Numbered from the stretch's first letter, positions 16,109 to 27,273 are shown. The stretch is DNA of 64,000 nt from Bradyrhizobium diazoefficiens (GCF_018129965.1 NZ_JAFCKW010000015.1:62001-126000), one strand, 5' to 3'. Numbers and translations: made by a program. Notes: generated by a model from the letters alone, not told the origin.

Positions 16109-17224
16109 GTGACGTCCGCAAGTCGGCTTCGCATCGCAGAGCTCAGCCCGCTTGGTTTCATGGATCAGACTGCCGACAATTCGATCGCCTTCATCGATTG
16201 CTACAGAGCCGAATTCCCCGCGGACGACCCGCAAGGCGCGTCGTCCTACGCCAGGATGCTGGCTCACGTCTTCGACTTCGAAATCCCATCGTCCGCTGTC
16301 GCGGTGCCGTTCTCGGCCGTCACGGAAATCTTCTCGCTCACCGATGTCACCGTGTCGTGGACCAGCAGCACGGCCAGCCGTTTCACGCGCACTACCCAGA
16401 CCATTGCGGCGCACGGCACCGACCAGATCCTCGTCGTCTGCTACACGCACGGTTCTTTCACCATGACGATCGCCGGCCGGACCACGCGGGTCGAGGCCGG
16501 CGAACTCGCCTTCATCGACCTGTCGCAGGAGATCGTGATCGAAGCGCCGACCGTCGAAAATGTCAGCCTGGCGGTGTCGCGGCGCAAGCTGGAGCCGATG
16601 GTCCCGTTCCTCGACGACGCCCACGGCTTCGTGCGCGGCCACGGCCCGCTGGCCAGTGTCCTGCGTGACATGATGAAAGACGTCACGAAGATGGGCCCGA
16701 CCATTCCGGTCGTCGACGCCCGCGCGATGTCCGCCGCCATCATTCAGCTCGCGGCGGCCTGCCTCGAACCCTTGTCGCGCCAGCAGGCCGACGCTGGCCC
16801 TGGCCGCAGCACCGTGTCGCTGGTGGCGATCAAGGCCTTCGTCGAACAGCGCCTGTCGGATCCCGAGCTGCGTCCGCAAACCCTGCTGGACGAATTCGGC
16901 ATCACCCGCTCGACGCTGTACCGGTTGTTCGAGCCGCTCGGCGGGGTCAGCGCCTATATCACGAAGCGCAAGCTGCAGTACGCCTTCCGCCTGGTCACCG
17001 ACACGCTGCAGCCGCCGCAACGGATCTCGCAGCTGGCCTACGACCTCGGCTTCAGCCACCTCTCGGTTTTCACCCGCGCCTTCAAGGAGCTGTTCGGCCT
17101 GTCGCCCACCGAAGCCCGCTCGCTCGCCGTCCAATCCAAGGAACGAGAGATTCAGCTCGCGGCCCCGGACGGGGTCATGAAGTATGTCAAACCGATCACG
17201 CTGAGCCAAAGCGCCCCGCCGTAA
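16109..17224 (+). CDS. AraC-family transcriptional regulator
   Basis: 371 residues from a GTG at 16109; the ATG at 16160 (MDQTADNSIAF) is an equally plausible start. Residues about 50-220 resemble the AraC-binding-like domain of OruR/ArgR-like regulators (RTTQTIAAHGTDQILVVCY, AGELAFIDLSQEI). The C-terminal 100 residues form the double helix-turn-helix DNA-binding domain (LLDEFGITRSTLYRLFEPLGGV and ISQLAYDLGFSHLSVFTRAFKELFGLSP). It is divergent from the large autotransporter gene and may control it and itself. Confidence 0.88.
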   Translation: MTSASRLRIAELSPLGFMDQTADNSIAFIDCYRAEFPADDPQGASSYARMLAHVFDFEIPSSAVAVPFSAVTEIFSLTDVTVSWTSSTASRFTRTTQTIAAHGTDQILVVCYTHGSFTMTIAGRTTRVEAGELAFIDLSQEIVIEAPTVENVSLAVSRRKLEPMVPFLDDAHGFVRGHGPLASVLRDMMKDVTKMGPTIPVVDARAMSAAIIQLAAACLEPLSRQQADAGPGRSTVSLVAIKAFVEQRLSDPELRPQTLLDEFGITRSTLYRLFEPLGGVSAYITKRKLQYAFRLVTDTLQPPQRISQLAYDLGFSHLSVFTRAFKELFGLSPTEARSLAVQSKEREIQLAAPDGVMKYVKPITLSQSAPP

Positions 17225-17301
17225 CCACCGGTTAACCAAGGATATTTACGGTACGGCAAGCCTCTGCACCGGGGCAGTCAGTTGATTTTGAGTCCAAACC
17301 C

Positions 17302-19458
17302 ATGGCGTTCGGTCGAAGCGCATCTCCGCGAAGCATCGCCCCGACGGAGCCTGCGGCTTCCTGGGAAGCACCGCGGGCTGCGATGGCGAAGCCCGGCGGC
17401 AACGGCCCTGCGTTGATCAAGGGATCGCTGACCGTCTCCGGGGCGCTCGCCTTCCTGCGTGACAATGGCCGGCGCATCCTGACGCTGGCGCTGGCGCTGT
17501 TCGCGCTCGGCGTTCTCGTTCTCATGGTCCTCCCGATCCGCTATGCCGCGACGGCGCTGGTCGTCGTCGATCCCCGCGAGCTGCGCGTGACCACGGACCA
17601 GGACGTGCTGCCGGGCATCGGCCAGGATGCCGCGGCGCTTCAAAGCCAGATCGAGATCGCCAAATCGGACGGTTTTCTCCGCCCCCTGATCGAGAAGCTC
17701 AAGATCGCGGACGACGAGGACATTGCGGGCGGTCATACCGACATGACGCGCCTGCTTGAAAAATTCCGCAATCGCCTCGACATCTCCCGGCGCGGCCTGA
17801 CTTACGTCATCGCCATCTCCTTCACCTCGAACAGCGCGGACCGGGCGGCCTCTTACGCCAACGCCATCGCCGAGGCATTCGCCGCCAGCCAGGGCCGCGT
17901 CCGCACCGAGGCCACGGACGAGGCCGCCGACTGGCTCAAGGACCGGCTCAAGACGTTGAACGAGCGCCTGCGCGCGTCGGAAGATGCCGTCGCCGCCTTC
18001 CGCCTCGAGCACAAGATCCTCAATGCCGGCAAGGATTCCACCACCCAGCAATTGCGGGTCACCGATCTCAACCAGCAGGTCTCCGCCGCGCGCTTGCGCA
18101 CCGAGGAAGCCAAAGCGCGCTACGAGCAGGTGCAGCGCGATCTCAAGGCCAATGTCGAGGGTCCCGTGAAGCAAGACCTGTTGAGCATGCTGCGTGCGCA
18201 GCGCTCGGCCCTGAACGACCAGATCGCACAGAAGAAGGCGGTGTACGGCGACCGTCATCCCGATCTTGCGATCTCCTACAGCCAATTGGCCGACATCAAC
18301 CGGCAGATCGAGGTCGAGCGCAAGAAGAACATCGACACCGCCAAGTCCGAATACGAGTCGCAGCTGGAGCAGCAGGCCGCGCTGGAAAAGCAGCTGAAGG
18401 CGGTCGAGACGCAGATGCTGGTCGACGGCCAGGCGTTGGTGAAGCTGCAGGAGCTGCAGCGCGACGCGGACGCCAACAGGAACATCTACGAGCAGTTCCT
18501 GTCGCGGTTCAAGACCACCAACGAGCAGCGTCAGCTGCAGAGCTCGCAGACCAAGGTCGCTTCGCCCGCGATTCCGCCGCTGCGCTCGACCCGCCCGCCG
18601 CTTGCGTTGTTGCTCGCGGCGCTCGCGATCGGCTCGCTCCTCACCTCGACCGCGGCCGTCGCCGCGATGGGAAGCGTGTCCGACGACACATCCGATCCGG
18701 TCGAGGCTCCGGCGCGAACGCCTGCGCGTGCGAAGGCCGAAGACGCCCAAAGCCGGCCAGCTTCGCCTGCATCACCCGCCGCGCAGCCGCCGGCGGCGAT
18801 GCCTAATCTCCCCGTCTGGGCCCGCATTCCCGATCTGGCATCCGGAGCCGCTCCCGGCACGGTCTGGCAACGATCGATCGCGGCCACGGCCGAGCTCAAT
18901 CTTGGCGCCTACCTGCGTCCGCTGCTCGATAGGATCGATCGTGCGCCGATGCGCGGCTGCAAGGTCGCCCTCGTGCTGTCGGTCGGCAAGAGCGCCGGCG
19001 GCAACACCGTGGCGCGCTCCCTCAACCGCGCGGCCGTCAATCGCGGCATGATGAGCGTGCTGATCCGCCTGCAGCCGGAATTTGCAGGCAGCCAGCCGCC
19101 GGTCACCGAATGGCAGGATGGCTCGACCACCGCCGGACTTCAGTCGATCGACGAACTCCTGAGTGCCGGCCGCAAGGCCGATGCGCGCCCCGAGGACGAC
19201 ATTCGTTCGGAATTCGATCTCATCATCGTCCATGCGGGCGATCTCGCCTTGCAGCCCGACGCCATCGCGCTGGCCGCGCATGCGGATCTGATCATGCCGG
19301 TGGTGCACGCCGGCGAACTCGGTTCGGCAGCGATGCGGCGGGTCACTGCGGCGCTGACGAGGTACAACACCGTGCCGACCGGCCTCGTCGTCAATCATGC
19401 GCCCGCGGGCGCGGTGGCGCCTTATCCTGACGGCGGCGCATTGAGCCGGGCGGTCTGA
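17302..19458 (+). CDS. Polysaccharide chain-length protein (Wzz/GumC/ExoP-like) with degenerate kinase domain
   Basis: 718 residues. Membrane helix 1 is near residues 55-75 (ILTLALALFALGVLVLMVLPI). A long periplasmic coiled-coil follows (about 100-420, rich in LKTLNERLRASEDAV and QIEVERKK-type heptads). Helix 2 is near 430-455 (LALLLAALAIGSLLTSTAAVAAM), followed by a Pro/Ala linker and a cytoplasmic BY-kinase-like domain. The nucleotide site is degenerate: SVGKSAGGNTVA at about 559-570 replaces the usual GEGKST, and LIIVHAGDL lacks the aspartate of the Walker A'/B type motif. No C-terminal Tyr cluster is seen. It starts an operon with the GH5 gene two bases downstream. It probably sets exopolysaccharide length without kinase activity. 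Confidence 0.85.
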   Translation: MAFGRSASPRSIAPTEPAASWEAPRAAMAKPGGNGPALIKGSLTVSGALAFLRDNGRRILTLALALFALGVLVLMVLPIRYAATALVVVDPRELRVTTDQDVLPGIGQDAAALQSQIEIAKSDGFLRPLIEKLKIADDEDIAGGHTDMTRLLEKFRNRLDISRRGLTYVIAISFTSNSADRAASYANAIAEAFAASQGRVRTEATDEAADWLKDRLKTLNERLRASEDAVAAFRLEHKILNAGKDSTTQQLRVTDLNQQVSAARLRTEEAKARYEQVQRDLKANVEGPVKQDLLSMLRAQRSALNDQIAQKKAVYGDRHPDLAISYSQLADINRQIEVERKKNIDTAKSEYESQLEQQAALEKQLKAVETQMLVDGQALVKLQELQRDADANRNIYEQFLSRFKTTNEQRQLQSSQTKVASPAIPPLRSTRPPLALLLAALAIGSLLTSTAAVAAMGSVSDDTSDPVEAPARTPARAKAEDAQSRPASPASPAAQPPAAMPNLPVWARIPDLASGAAPGTVWQRSIAATAELNLGAYLRPLLDRIDRAPMRGCKVALVLSVGKSAGGNTVARSLNRAAVNRGMMSVLIRLQPEFAGSQPPVTEWQDGSTTAGLQSIDELLSAGRKADARPEDDIRSEFDLIIVHAGDLALQPDAIALAAHADLIMPVVHAGELGSAAMRRVTAALTRYNTVPTGLVVNHAPAGAVAPYPDGGALSRAV

Positions 19459-19460
19459 CG

Positions 19461-20606
19461 ATGACGGCCGTTCGCGGTCGATGGCTCGTCGCGGCGATGC
19501 TGCTGTCGATGTCCTCAGGCACGTCCGCATGGGCCGACAATTGTGTGCCCGTGCCGCAGACGGTCGCGCCGGACAGGCTTGCTTCCTTGTCGCGCGGCTT
19601 CAATACCGACGGCTGGATCAACGGTCCGAACTCCGCGCCGCCAGGCCGTGATTTGCTGCAGCAGCTCCGCAAGGCGGGCATGAGTCATGTTCGCCTGCCG
19701 GTGCCGGCGGAGCGGGTGATGCTCCGCTTTGCCGCCAGGGCCGAACGCGACGAGGCGCTGCGCGCGCTCGACAGTGCGTTGAAACAGCTCATGTCGCTCG
19801 GTTATTCCGTCTCCGTCGATCTTCATCCCGGCGAGCGCTTCAATCGCCTGCACAAGGACGATCCCGGCGCGGCACTGCACGAGATGAAGGACGCCTGGAG
19901 CGCCCTCGCCGGCATCATTCGGCCTTATCCCGCCGACCGCGTCTTCGCCGAACTGCTCAACGAGCCCGATGTCGACGCAGGCCGGTGGCAAAACGAGGTC
20001 GAGGCGCTGGCCACGGCCGTCCGCCAATGGCTCCCTGCCACGACGCTGATTGTCGGTCCTGTGAACTGGCAGCGCGCGGACTCGCTGCCGCAATTCCGTC
20101 CGCTGCCCGATCCGAACGTCGTCTACGCCATCCACTTCTACGATCCCATGGTGTTCACCCATCAGGGCCATTGGGATGCGCAGGATCCGCTGCACGACAT
20201 CATCGATCTGCCCTACCCGATCAGGACGGATGATCCCGCCGTCAAAGCGCTCCGTCAGGACCTGCAGGCGAGGGGTGCGACCAGGGCGCTCGCGATGCTC
20301 GACACGGCGATTGCGACCGCCAGGGACAAGCCGGATGTCGATCGCTGGCTCGCGCCCGCCGCCCTCTGGCAGCAGCAGTTTGCGCGCCCGATCATCGTCA
20401 ACGAGTTCGGCGTGCTGAAAGCCGCGCCCCGGGACAGCAGGATACGCTGGCTGGCGGCGGTGACCGCCTATGCCAGCGCGCATTGCTGGGGCTGGACGCA
20501 TTGGGAGCTACAACAGGGATTCGGCCTCGTCGACAGCCGCACGGGCAAGCCCGATCCTGACGTGATGCGGGCCCTGCTGGGCGGGGCGAAGCCAACCGGG
20601 CGCTGA
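19461..20606 (+). CDS. Secreted glycoside hydrolase family 5 protein
   Basis: 381 residues with a signal peptide (WLVAAMLLSMSSGTSAWA). It is a GH5-like TIM barrel: RGFNTDGWI near the start, HVRLPV, the acid/base glutamate E168 in LLNEPD, AIHFYDPMVFTHQG, and the nucleophile E315 in IIVNEFGVL. These are retaining endoglycanases (beta-1,4 or beta-1,3 glucan types). Between a chain-length protein and an O-antigen-ligase-like protein it most likely trims or releases the exported polysaccharide, as BcsZ or ExsH-type enzymes do; this is inference. The start ATG is 2 bases after the previous stop. Confidence 0.87.
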   Translation: MTAVRGRWLVAAMLLSMSSGTSAWADNCVPVPQTVAPDRLASLSRGFNTDGWINGPNSAPPGRDLLQQLRKAGMSHVRLPVPAERVMLRFAARAERDEALRALDSALKQLMSLGYSVSVDLHPGERFNRLHKDDPGAALHEMKDAWSALAGIIRPYPADRVFAELLNEPDVDAGRWQNEVEALATAVRQWLPATTLIVGPVNWQRADSLPQFRPLPDPNVVYAIHFYDPMVFTHQGHWDAQDPLHDIIDLPYPIRTDDPAVKALRQDLQARGATRALAMLDTAIATARDKPDVDRWLAPAALWQQQFARPIIVNEFGVLKAAPRDSRIRWLAAVTAYASAHCWGWTHWELQQGFGLVDSRTGKPDPDVMRALLGGAKPTGR

Positions 20607-20691
20607 CCGTCGCGCCGGTCCCTTATCGTTAACGAATCCTTGCAGGTCCCGCCGCTATCATTGCGGCTGCCAAATACGACAGGAAGACGCC

Positions 20692-22254
20692 ATGACCGGC
20701 GGGACCTCATCGCGCGATCAGACCGTGCAGGCCGGCGTTGCCGAGCCATCTCCGTTGCGCGAGTTGATTCCGATATTCTGCATCGCCGTGGCGACGATCG
20801 GCTTCGTGCCGGTCCTGCACATGGCGAGCCCTGTGCTGTCTCTCACCGTCGAAATCCTGGTTGCCATCGCCATCGTCCTCGCGGTCCCGACCTACGCGCC
20901 GCTGATCGCGATCTTCGTCCTGTTCTTCCAGAACCTGTTCGTCTCGATCCTGTCGCCGCTGGTGTCGGTCCCGTCCGAGCTGGACTTCATCAAGGGTTAT
21001 AATTTCCTGGTCTGTTCCGTGATGTGGCTGACGACGTTCGGTCTCTATGTGCTCGGCCGGAGGAATCAGTCGGCCAAGGTCAACCGGATCATGCTTTGGG
21101 GCGTCGTCACCCTCGCGGTGGTGGGACTGTATTTCGCCATCGGCTTCGTCCAGGACGGGCAACCGGCGTCGGTCTATTTGCGCAACATCGTGCTGCCGCT
21201 GTTCCTGTTCCAGCTTTCGCTGCTGACGGCGGCGACCTTCGAGGTCCGCGCCACGCCGTTCCTGGTGGCGCTCGCGGTGATTCTCATCATCTGCGGCTAT
21301 GTCGAGTTTGCGTTCCGCGATGCCTGGCTGGCCGTCACCAACGGCTACACCTTCTGGGGCTTCGACGAACTCAAGGCGACCCATTCGGGCGTCTGGGAAG
21401 CGCAGATGCGGGCTACCGGAAACGTGCCCGTCGATCTCAAGGATCGCTTCAGCTTCGACTTTCTGAATACGCCGCTGCTCGAAGGCTTCGGCCTGTCGAA
21501 GATCCTGCGCATCCACGGGCCGAACATGAGCGCGATCAGCTTCGGCTACGGCATCGCGTTCTTCGGTCTGTTCCTGTTTTCGGTGGGACGCCCGTTCCTC
21601 GCGCTTGCTGCGCTGCCTCTCCTGCTATTCTGCAGCGTCAAGGGCGCGCTGATCACGGTGGTGTTCGTGGTCGCGGCCTGGACCGCGACCCGTCTGCTCG
21701 GCGCCGTGGTCACGCTGGTGCTGGGCTTGCTGGCCCTGATGGTGTTCGCAATCGTCGCGATCCGTATCGGCCTGCAGATCGGCGACTATCACGTCATCGG
21801 CCTGATGGGCGGCCTGAACGGCTTCCTCGACAAGCCGTTCGGCCGTGGTCTCGGCATCGGCGGCAATTTGTCCGACAGTTATTTCTCGATCGACTGGGGC
21901 GCCGCGCAGGCGGCCGGCACGATCGACGGTGCGGTCGAAAGCGCGATCGGCGTGCTGATCTACCAGATGGGCATCGCCGCCCTCGTGCCGCTCGGCTTCT
22001 ATTTCGCGATGGCGCTGAAGGCCTGGCGCCTCTACGCATCCTCGGGAATTCTGACGCAGGGCCTCGCCGGCCTCGGCGTCATGGTCGTGCTGCTCAACGG
22101 CCTGTTCCAGGAGGAAGCCCTGTTTGCGCCGCCCGCGCTCGGGCTGATGCTCTCGCTCACCGGCCTCGTGATCGGCAGCCATATCAGGATGCAGGCGGTC
22201 GTCGCGCAGGATGCGGCGCCGGAGGCGCTCACGCGCTACCAGCCGGCGTCGTAG
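20692..22254 (+). CDS. O-antigen ligase/polymerase-like membrane protein
   Basis: 520 residues with about 11-12 predicted membrane helices (for example LIPIFCIAVATIGFVPVLHMA, LVAIAIVLAVPTYAPLIAIFVLFFQNLF, MVVLLNGLFQEEALFAPPALGLML). A soluble loop around residues 215-275 contains HSGVWEAQMRATGNVP. The layout matches Wzy/WaaL-type polymerases or ligases that join polysaccharide repeats at the periplasmic face, though I see no single diagnostic motif. A good ribosome site (aggaag) precedes the ATG. It is third in the polysaccharide locus after an 85-base gap. Confidence 0.7.
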   Translation: MTGGTSSRDQTVQAGVAEPSPLRELIPIFCIAVATIGFVPVLHMASPVLSLTVEILVAIAIVLAVPTYAPLIAIFVLFFQNLFVSILSPLVSVPSELDFIKGYNFLVCSVMWLTTFGLYVLGRRNQSAKVNRIMLWGVVTLAVVGLYFAIGFVQDGQPASVYLRNIVLPLFLFQLSLLTAATFEVRATPFLVALAVILIICGYVEFAFRDAWLAVTNGYTFWGFDELKATHSGVWEAQMRATGNVPVDLKDRFSFDFLNTPLLEGFGLSKILRIHGPNMSAISFGYGIAFFGLFLFSVGRPFLALAALPLLLFCSVKGALITVVFVVAAWTATRLLGAVVTLVLGLLALMVFAIVAIRIGLQIGDYHVIGLMGGLNGFLDKPFGRGLGIGGNLSDSYFSIDWGAAQAAGTIDGAVESAIGVLIYQMGIAALVPLGFYFAMALKAWRLYASSGILTQGLAGLGVMVVLLNGLFQEEALFAPPALGLMLSLTGLVIGSHIRMQAVVAQDAAPEALTRYQPAS

Positions 22255-22282
22255 TTTTTAAGATGGTGTGGTGCTCCGCGCC

Positions 22283-23314
22283 TCACCGCCACCCCAGCGC
22301 CGGCGCGACGTGCTTCAGGATCGCTTCGATCGCATGCGCGCAATAATCCACCCCGAGCTGGTTCGGGATCGTCAGCAGCAGCGTATCGGCTTCCGCAATC
22401 GCCTCGTCCTGCCGGAGTTGCTCGATCAGCGCATCGGGCTCGGCGGCATAACTCCGGCCGAAGATTGCGCGGGTGCGTGGATCGATGAAGCTGATCTGGT
22501 CCTCGCCGCCGCGCTCGCCACCGAAATAGGCGCGGTCGCGATCATCGATCAGCGCGAAGATGCTGCGGCTGACCGACACGCGCGGTTCGCGGCTGTGGCC
22601 GGCCTCCTTCCAGGCCGCTCGAAAGGCGCGGATTTGCGCGGCCTGCTGCACGTGGAAAGGCTCGCCGGTCTCGTCGTTCTTGAGCGTCGAGCTCTGCAAA
22701 TTCATGCCGTGCTTCGCCGCCCACACCGCCGTAGCGTTCGAGCCGGCGCCCCACCAGATCCGGTCGCGCAGGCCCGGCGCATGCGGCTCGAGCCGCAGCA
22801 GCCCCGGCGGGTTCGGAAACATCGGTCGCGGGTTCGGCTCGGCAAAACCCTCACCGCGCAACAGGTCCAGAAAGACCTCCGCATGGCGCCGCCCCATGTC
22901 GGAGTCGCTCTCGCCCTCGGCCGGCCGGTAACCGAAGTAGCGCCAGCCGTCGATCACCTGCTCCGGCGAGCCGCGGCTGATGCCGAGCTGCAGCCGGCCG
23001 CCGGAGATCAGATCGGCGGAGCCCGCGTCCTCCGCCATGTAGAGCGGGTTCTCGTAGCGCATGTCGATCACGCCGGTGCCGATCTCGATCGTGCCGGTTT
23101 TGGCGCCAACCGCCGCGAGCAGCGGGAAGGGCGAAGCCAGCTGACGCGCGAAATGGTGCACGCGGAAATAGGCGCCGTCCGCGCCGAGTTGCTCGGCCGC
23201 AACCGCAAGCTCGATCGATTGCAGCAGCGTGTCCGCCGCCGAGCGTGTCCGCGATTGCGACGAGGGCGTCCAGTGTCCGAAGGACAGAAATCCGATCTTT
23301 TTCATGGGCGTCAT
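22283..23314 (-). CDS. LLM-class flavin-dependent oxidoreductase
   Basis: 343 residues (M4 at 23305 is an alternative start). Bacterial luciferase-like monooxygenase fold: KIGFLSFGHW at the N-terminus, GADGAYFRVHHFARQLASPFPLLAAVGAKT for the first core, and LISGGRLQLGISRGSPEQV for the conserved flavin-domain strand. It would use FMNH2 or F420-type reduced flavin on an unknown substrate. It is convergent with the polysaccharide locus (28-base gap) and has no evident partner reductase nearby. Confidence 0.85.
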   Translation of the reverse strand: MTPMKKIGFLSFGHWTPSSQSRTRSAADTLLQSIELAVAAEQLGADGAYFRVHHFARQLASPFPLLAAVGAKTGTIEIGTGVIDMRYENPLYMAEDAGSADLISGGRLQLGISRGSPEQVIDGWRYFGYRPAEGESDSDMGRRHAEVFLDLLRGEGFAEPNPRPMFPNPPGLLRLEPHAPGLRDRIWWGAGSNATAVWAAKHGMNLQSSTLKNDETGEPFHVQQAAQIRAFRAAWKEAGHSREPRVSVSRSIFALIDDRDRAYFGGERGGEDQISFIDPRTRAIFGRSYAAEPDALIEQLRQDEAIAEADTLLLTIPNQLGVDYCAHAIEAILKHVAPALGWR

Positions 23315-23375
23315 TTAATGACGGCCGGGATGTCGTCAACCGGCCGCGTTCGCAATGGGGGCCTCTTGTGACATT

Positions 23376-23413
23376 TTGACGAGTGCATATTTCTGGCTAT
23401 AATATAGCCAGAA
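23376..23413 (+). promoter_or_regulatory. Toxin-antitoxin promoter with overlapping palindromic operator
   Basis: TTGACG (23376-23381), 16-base spacer and a perfect TATAAT (23398-23403). The -10 lies in the middle of a perfect palindrome with 10-base arms (23391-23400 and 23404-23413, centre aat). The last operator base is the A of the toxin start codon. The predicted transcription start (about 23410) leaves almost no leader. Confidence 0.7.
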
Positions 23414-23706
23414 TGGCCTTCCACGTTACCCTTGCTCCAGAAGCGGTTGAAGACTTTCGGCGCCTGAAAGCTCATGTTCGGGCTGCCGTTCGTACCGCGC
23501 TTGAAACGCATCTGAGGCATGAGCCAAAGAAAGCCAGCCGCAGCCGGATCAAGAAGTTACGGGGGTTGCGGCGGCCTCAATACCGGCTGCGCGTGGACGA
23601 AGTTCGGGTGTTTTATGATGTGTCCGGCACGAGCGTCGAAGTTCTGGCGATCATTGCCAAATCGGAGGCCGAGTCATGGCTCGCACAATTCGGAAGTCCG
23701 GAGTGA
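23413..23706 (+). CDS. RelE/ParE-family toxin
   Basis: 97 residues starting MAFHVTLAPEAVEDFRRL. It has the compact RelE/ParE fold with a basic core (RSRIKKLRGLRRPQYRLRVDEVRVFYDV) and C-terminal VEVLAIIAKSEA, typical of this superfamily. RelE-type members cut ribosome-bound mRNA and ParE-type members poison gyrase. Toxin type is not decided by sequence reading alone, but R-x-R and Y residues in the core favour RelE. It precedes its antitoxin and overlaps it by 31 bases, the reverse of the commonest order. Confidence 0.87.
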   Translation: MAFHVTLAPEAVEDFRRLKAHVRAAVRTALETHLRHEPKKASRSRIKKLRGLRRPQYRLRVDEVRVFYDVSGTSVEVLAIIAKSEAESWLAQFGSPE

Positions 23707-23951
23707 AAGAGGTCCCGCTCTCCGAGATCAAGGATGATTTGTCCCGCTACTTGCGCGAGGCCGAGGTGCAGGAGATCGTCATCACGCGTCACGGCAAGCC
23801 GGCCGGCGTGTTGATTGGATTTGAGTCGGAGGACGATTGGTTCGAATATCGATTGGAGCATGATCCTCGCTTCCTGCAACGCGTCGAGCAGGCGCGGAAC
23901 AGCCTGCGCGCGGGGCACGGAGTAAAGCTTGAAGATATCGATCCGGAGTAG
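23676..23951 (+). CDS. Phd/YefM-family antitoxin
   Basis: 91 residues. The N-terminal Phd/YefM DNA-binding domain (VPLSEIKDDLSRYLREAEVQEIVITRHGKPAGVLIGF) is followed by an acidic toxin-binding tail (SEDDWFEYRLEHDPRF). The ribosome site GGAGG (23664-23668) lies inside the toxin gene with 7-base spacing, so the antitoxin can be translated independently and strongly. It is expected to neutralise the toxin and repress the palindromic promoter at 23376-23413. Confidence 0.87.
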   Translation: MARTIRKSGVKEVPLSEIKDDLSRYLREAEVQEIVITRHGKPAGVLIGFESEDDWFEYRLEHDPRFLQRVEQARNSLRAGHGVKLEDIDPE

Positions 23952-23974
23952 CGTTGAGGGCTGGCCGCAGCCGG

Positions 23975-24130
23975 CATGCCCGACGATGCCATCATGCGCC
24001 TGTATTGCCCGACGGCACAACGCCTGTTTGCCCGACGGGTCAATCTTTTCGTAAAATCCGTAAGTAATTGATCCCGCTCATGCGGCTACTGTGCATGGGG
24101 TTGTTTTCGACGTTTTGTTCTGGACGGCGC
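23975..24130. repeat. Probable dispersed intergenic repeat
   Basis: Non-coding 214-base gap between the antitoxin and the ygiQ end. It holds a direct repeat ttgcccgacgg (24005-24015 and 24028-24038) and a ctactgtgcatggggttgtt motif that I recall from many Bradyrhizobium intergenic regions. That recognition is from memory and unverified. No ORF is credible here. Confidence 0.35.
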
Positions 24131-24165
24131 GACAGCCGCAGGCCGAGACCTGATCCGGTTCTTGC

Positions 24166-26187
<2,022 letters not shown>

Positions 26188-26263
26188 GGCGCACAGCCAT
26201 AGGACTCCGGGCCGGCGAATACAACCGACGGACGCGTGAAGATTTGCGGTTCCGCGGCGGTGC

Positions 26264-27130
26264 TTAGCCGCTGGCGAGCGCCTGCCGGACCTCGGCCGTC
26301 GTGGCCGGTTCGCCGCCGTTCGCGCGGACGAGACGCACGGCGTCCTCGACGAGGCGGAGATTGGTTTCCGTCGAGCCCAGCAGTGCATCCTCCAGGCCGA
26401 CGCGGATATGCCCGCCGCGGGCGATCGTATCGCCGATCAATGGCGTGATGTCGACGCCGAGGCCGGAGACCATCCAGGGCGCGCCGGCGGCTTCCTCCTC
26501 GGCCAGCGTGACCAGCGCGGCGAGGCCGTAAGGCTTCGGCGGAAAGCAGAACGCGAATTGCTGCGAGAACATGAAGCGGTAGATCGGCGTCCCGACGCCG
26601 GCCGCGCGTGCCAGCGCCGCGCCGGCGCGGATGAAGCCGGGCTCGTAGATGGCGAAGGCCGGGTGGATGCCGTGGCGTGCGGCAACGTCGAGCCCGTGGC
26701 GGATATGGGTCTCCGGATTGAGGTAGGTCTCGGCCGGCTTGGCTTCTGCATGGGTCGCGGTCAGCGTGAAATTGACGCTGCCGGGATCGACCACCGCGAA
26801 TTCGAGCAGCCCGCGCTCGGCCAGCGCCTCGATATGGGCAAAGCGCGCCTTGGGGTCGGCGACATTGCCGCGCTTGTCGAGGCCGGGGATGGACGGATAC
26901 ACGGGCACGTCGACCTCAGCCCGGATGCCCTCGATGATGCGCGCATAGACCTGCCAGTCGAAGGTCTGTTGTCCGCCGCCATCATAGGCATGGGTGTGAA
27001 TGATCGCCGCGCCCGCACGGGCGCAGGCGATGCCCTCGGCGACGATCGCTTCCACCGTGTCGGGGATGCCGGGTTGACGCGCGCGGCTCCAGGGTCCGTT
27101 CAACGCCGCTTCGATCCAGACCTTGTGCAT
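26264..27130 (-). CDS. BKACE-family beta-keto acid cleavage protein (DUF849)
   Basis: 288 residues. MHKVWIEAALNGPWSR, GAAIIHTHAYDGGG, and VSGLGVDITPLIGDTIARGGHIRVGLED are hallmarks of the BKACE (3-keto-5-aminohexanoate cleavage enzyme) family. These zinc-dependent enzymes condense beta-keto acids with acetyl-CoA to give acetoacetate and a CoA ester. The His-x-His (IHTH) metal ligands and the C-terminal VGLED are present. The substrate is unknown and no kdd/lysine-fermentation genes are nearby. Confidence 0.88.
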   Translation of the reverse strand: MHKVWIEAALNGPWSRARQPGIPDTVEAIVAEGIACARAGAAIIHTHAYDGGGQQTFDWQVYARIIEGIRAEVDVPVYPSIPGLDKRGNVADPKARFAHIEALAERGLLEFAVVDPGSVNFTLTATHAEAKPAETYLNPETHIRHGLDVAARHGIHPAFAIYEPGFIRAGAALARAAGVGTPIYRFMFSQQFAFCFPPKPYGLAALVTLAEEEAAGAPWMVSGLGVDITPLIGDTIARGGHIRVGLEDALLGSTETNLRLVEDAVRLVRANGGEPATTAEVRQALASG

Positions 27131-27273
27131 GACGCGCCTCCCTGATGATGCTTGTTACGACCAGCCGTATCACGTCTGCGGCGCGCGGTCAGCGCCGTCA
27201 AATGTGTGATGCCGTCCACATACCGGCGGGCGTTGTCGCGTCATCGTCTCTCCAGTTCCAAAAGGAGAGATCC

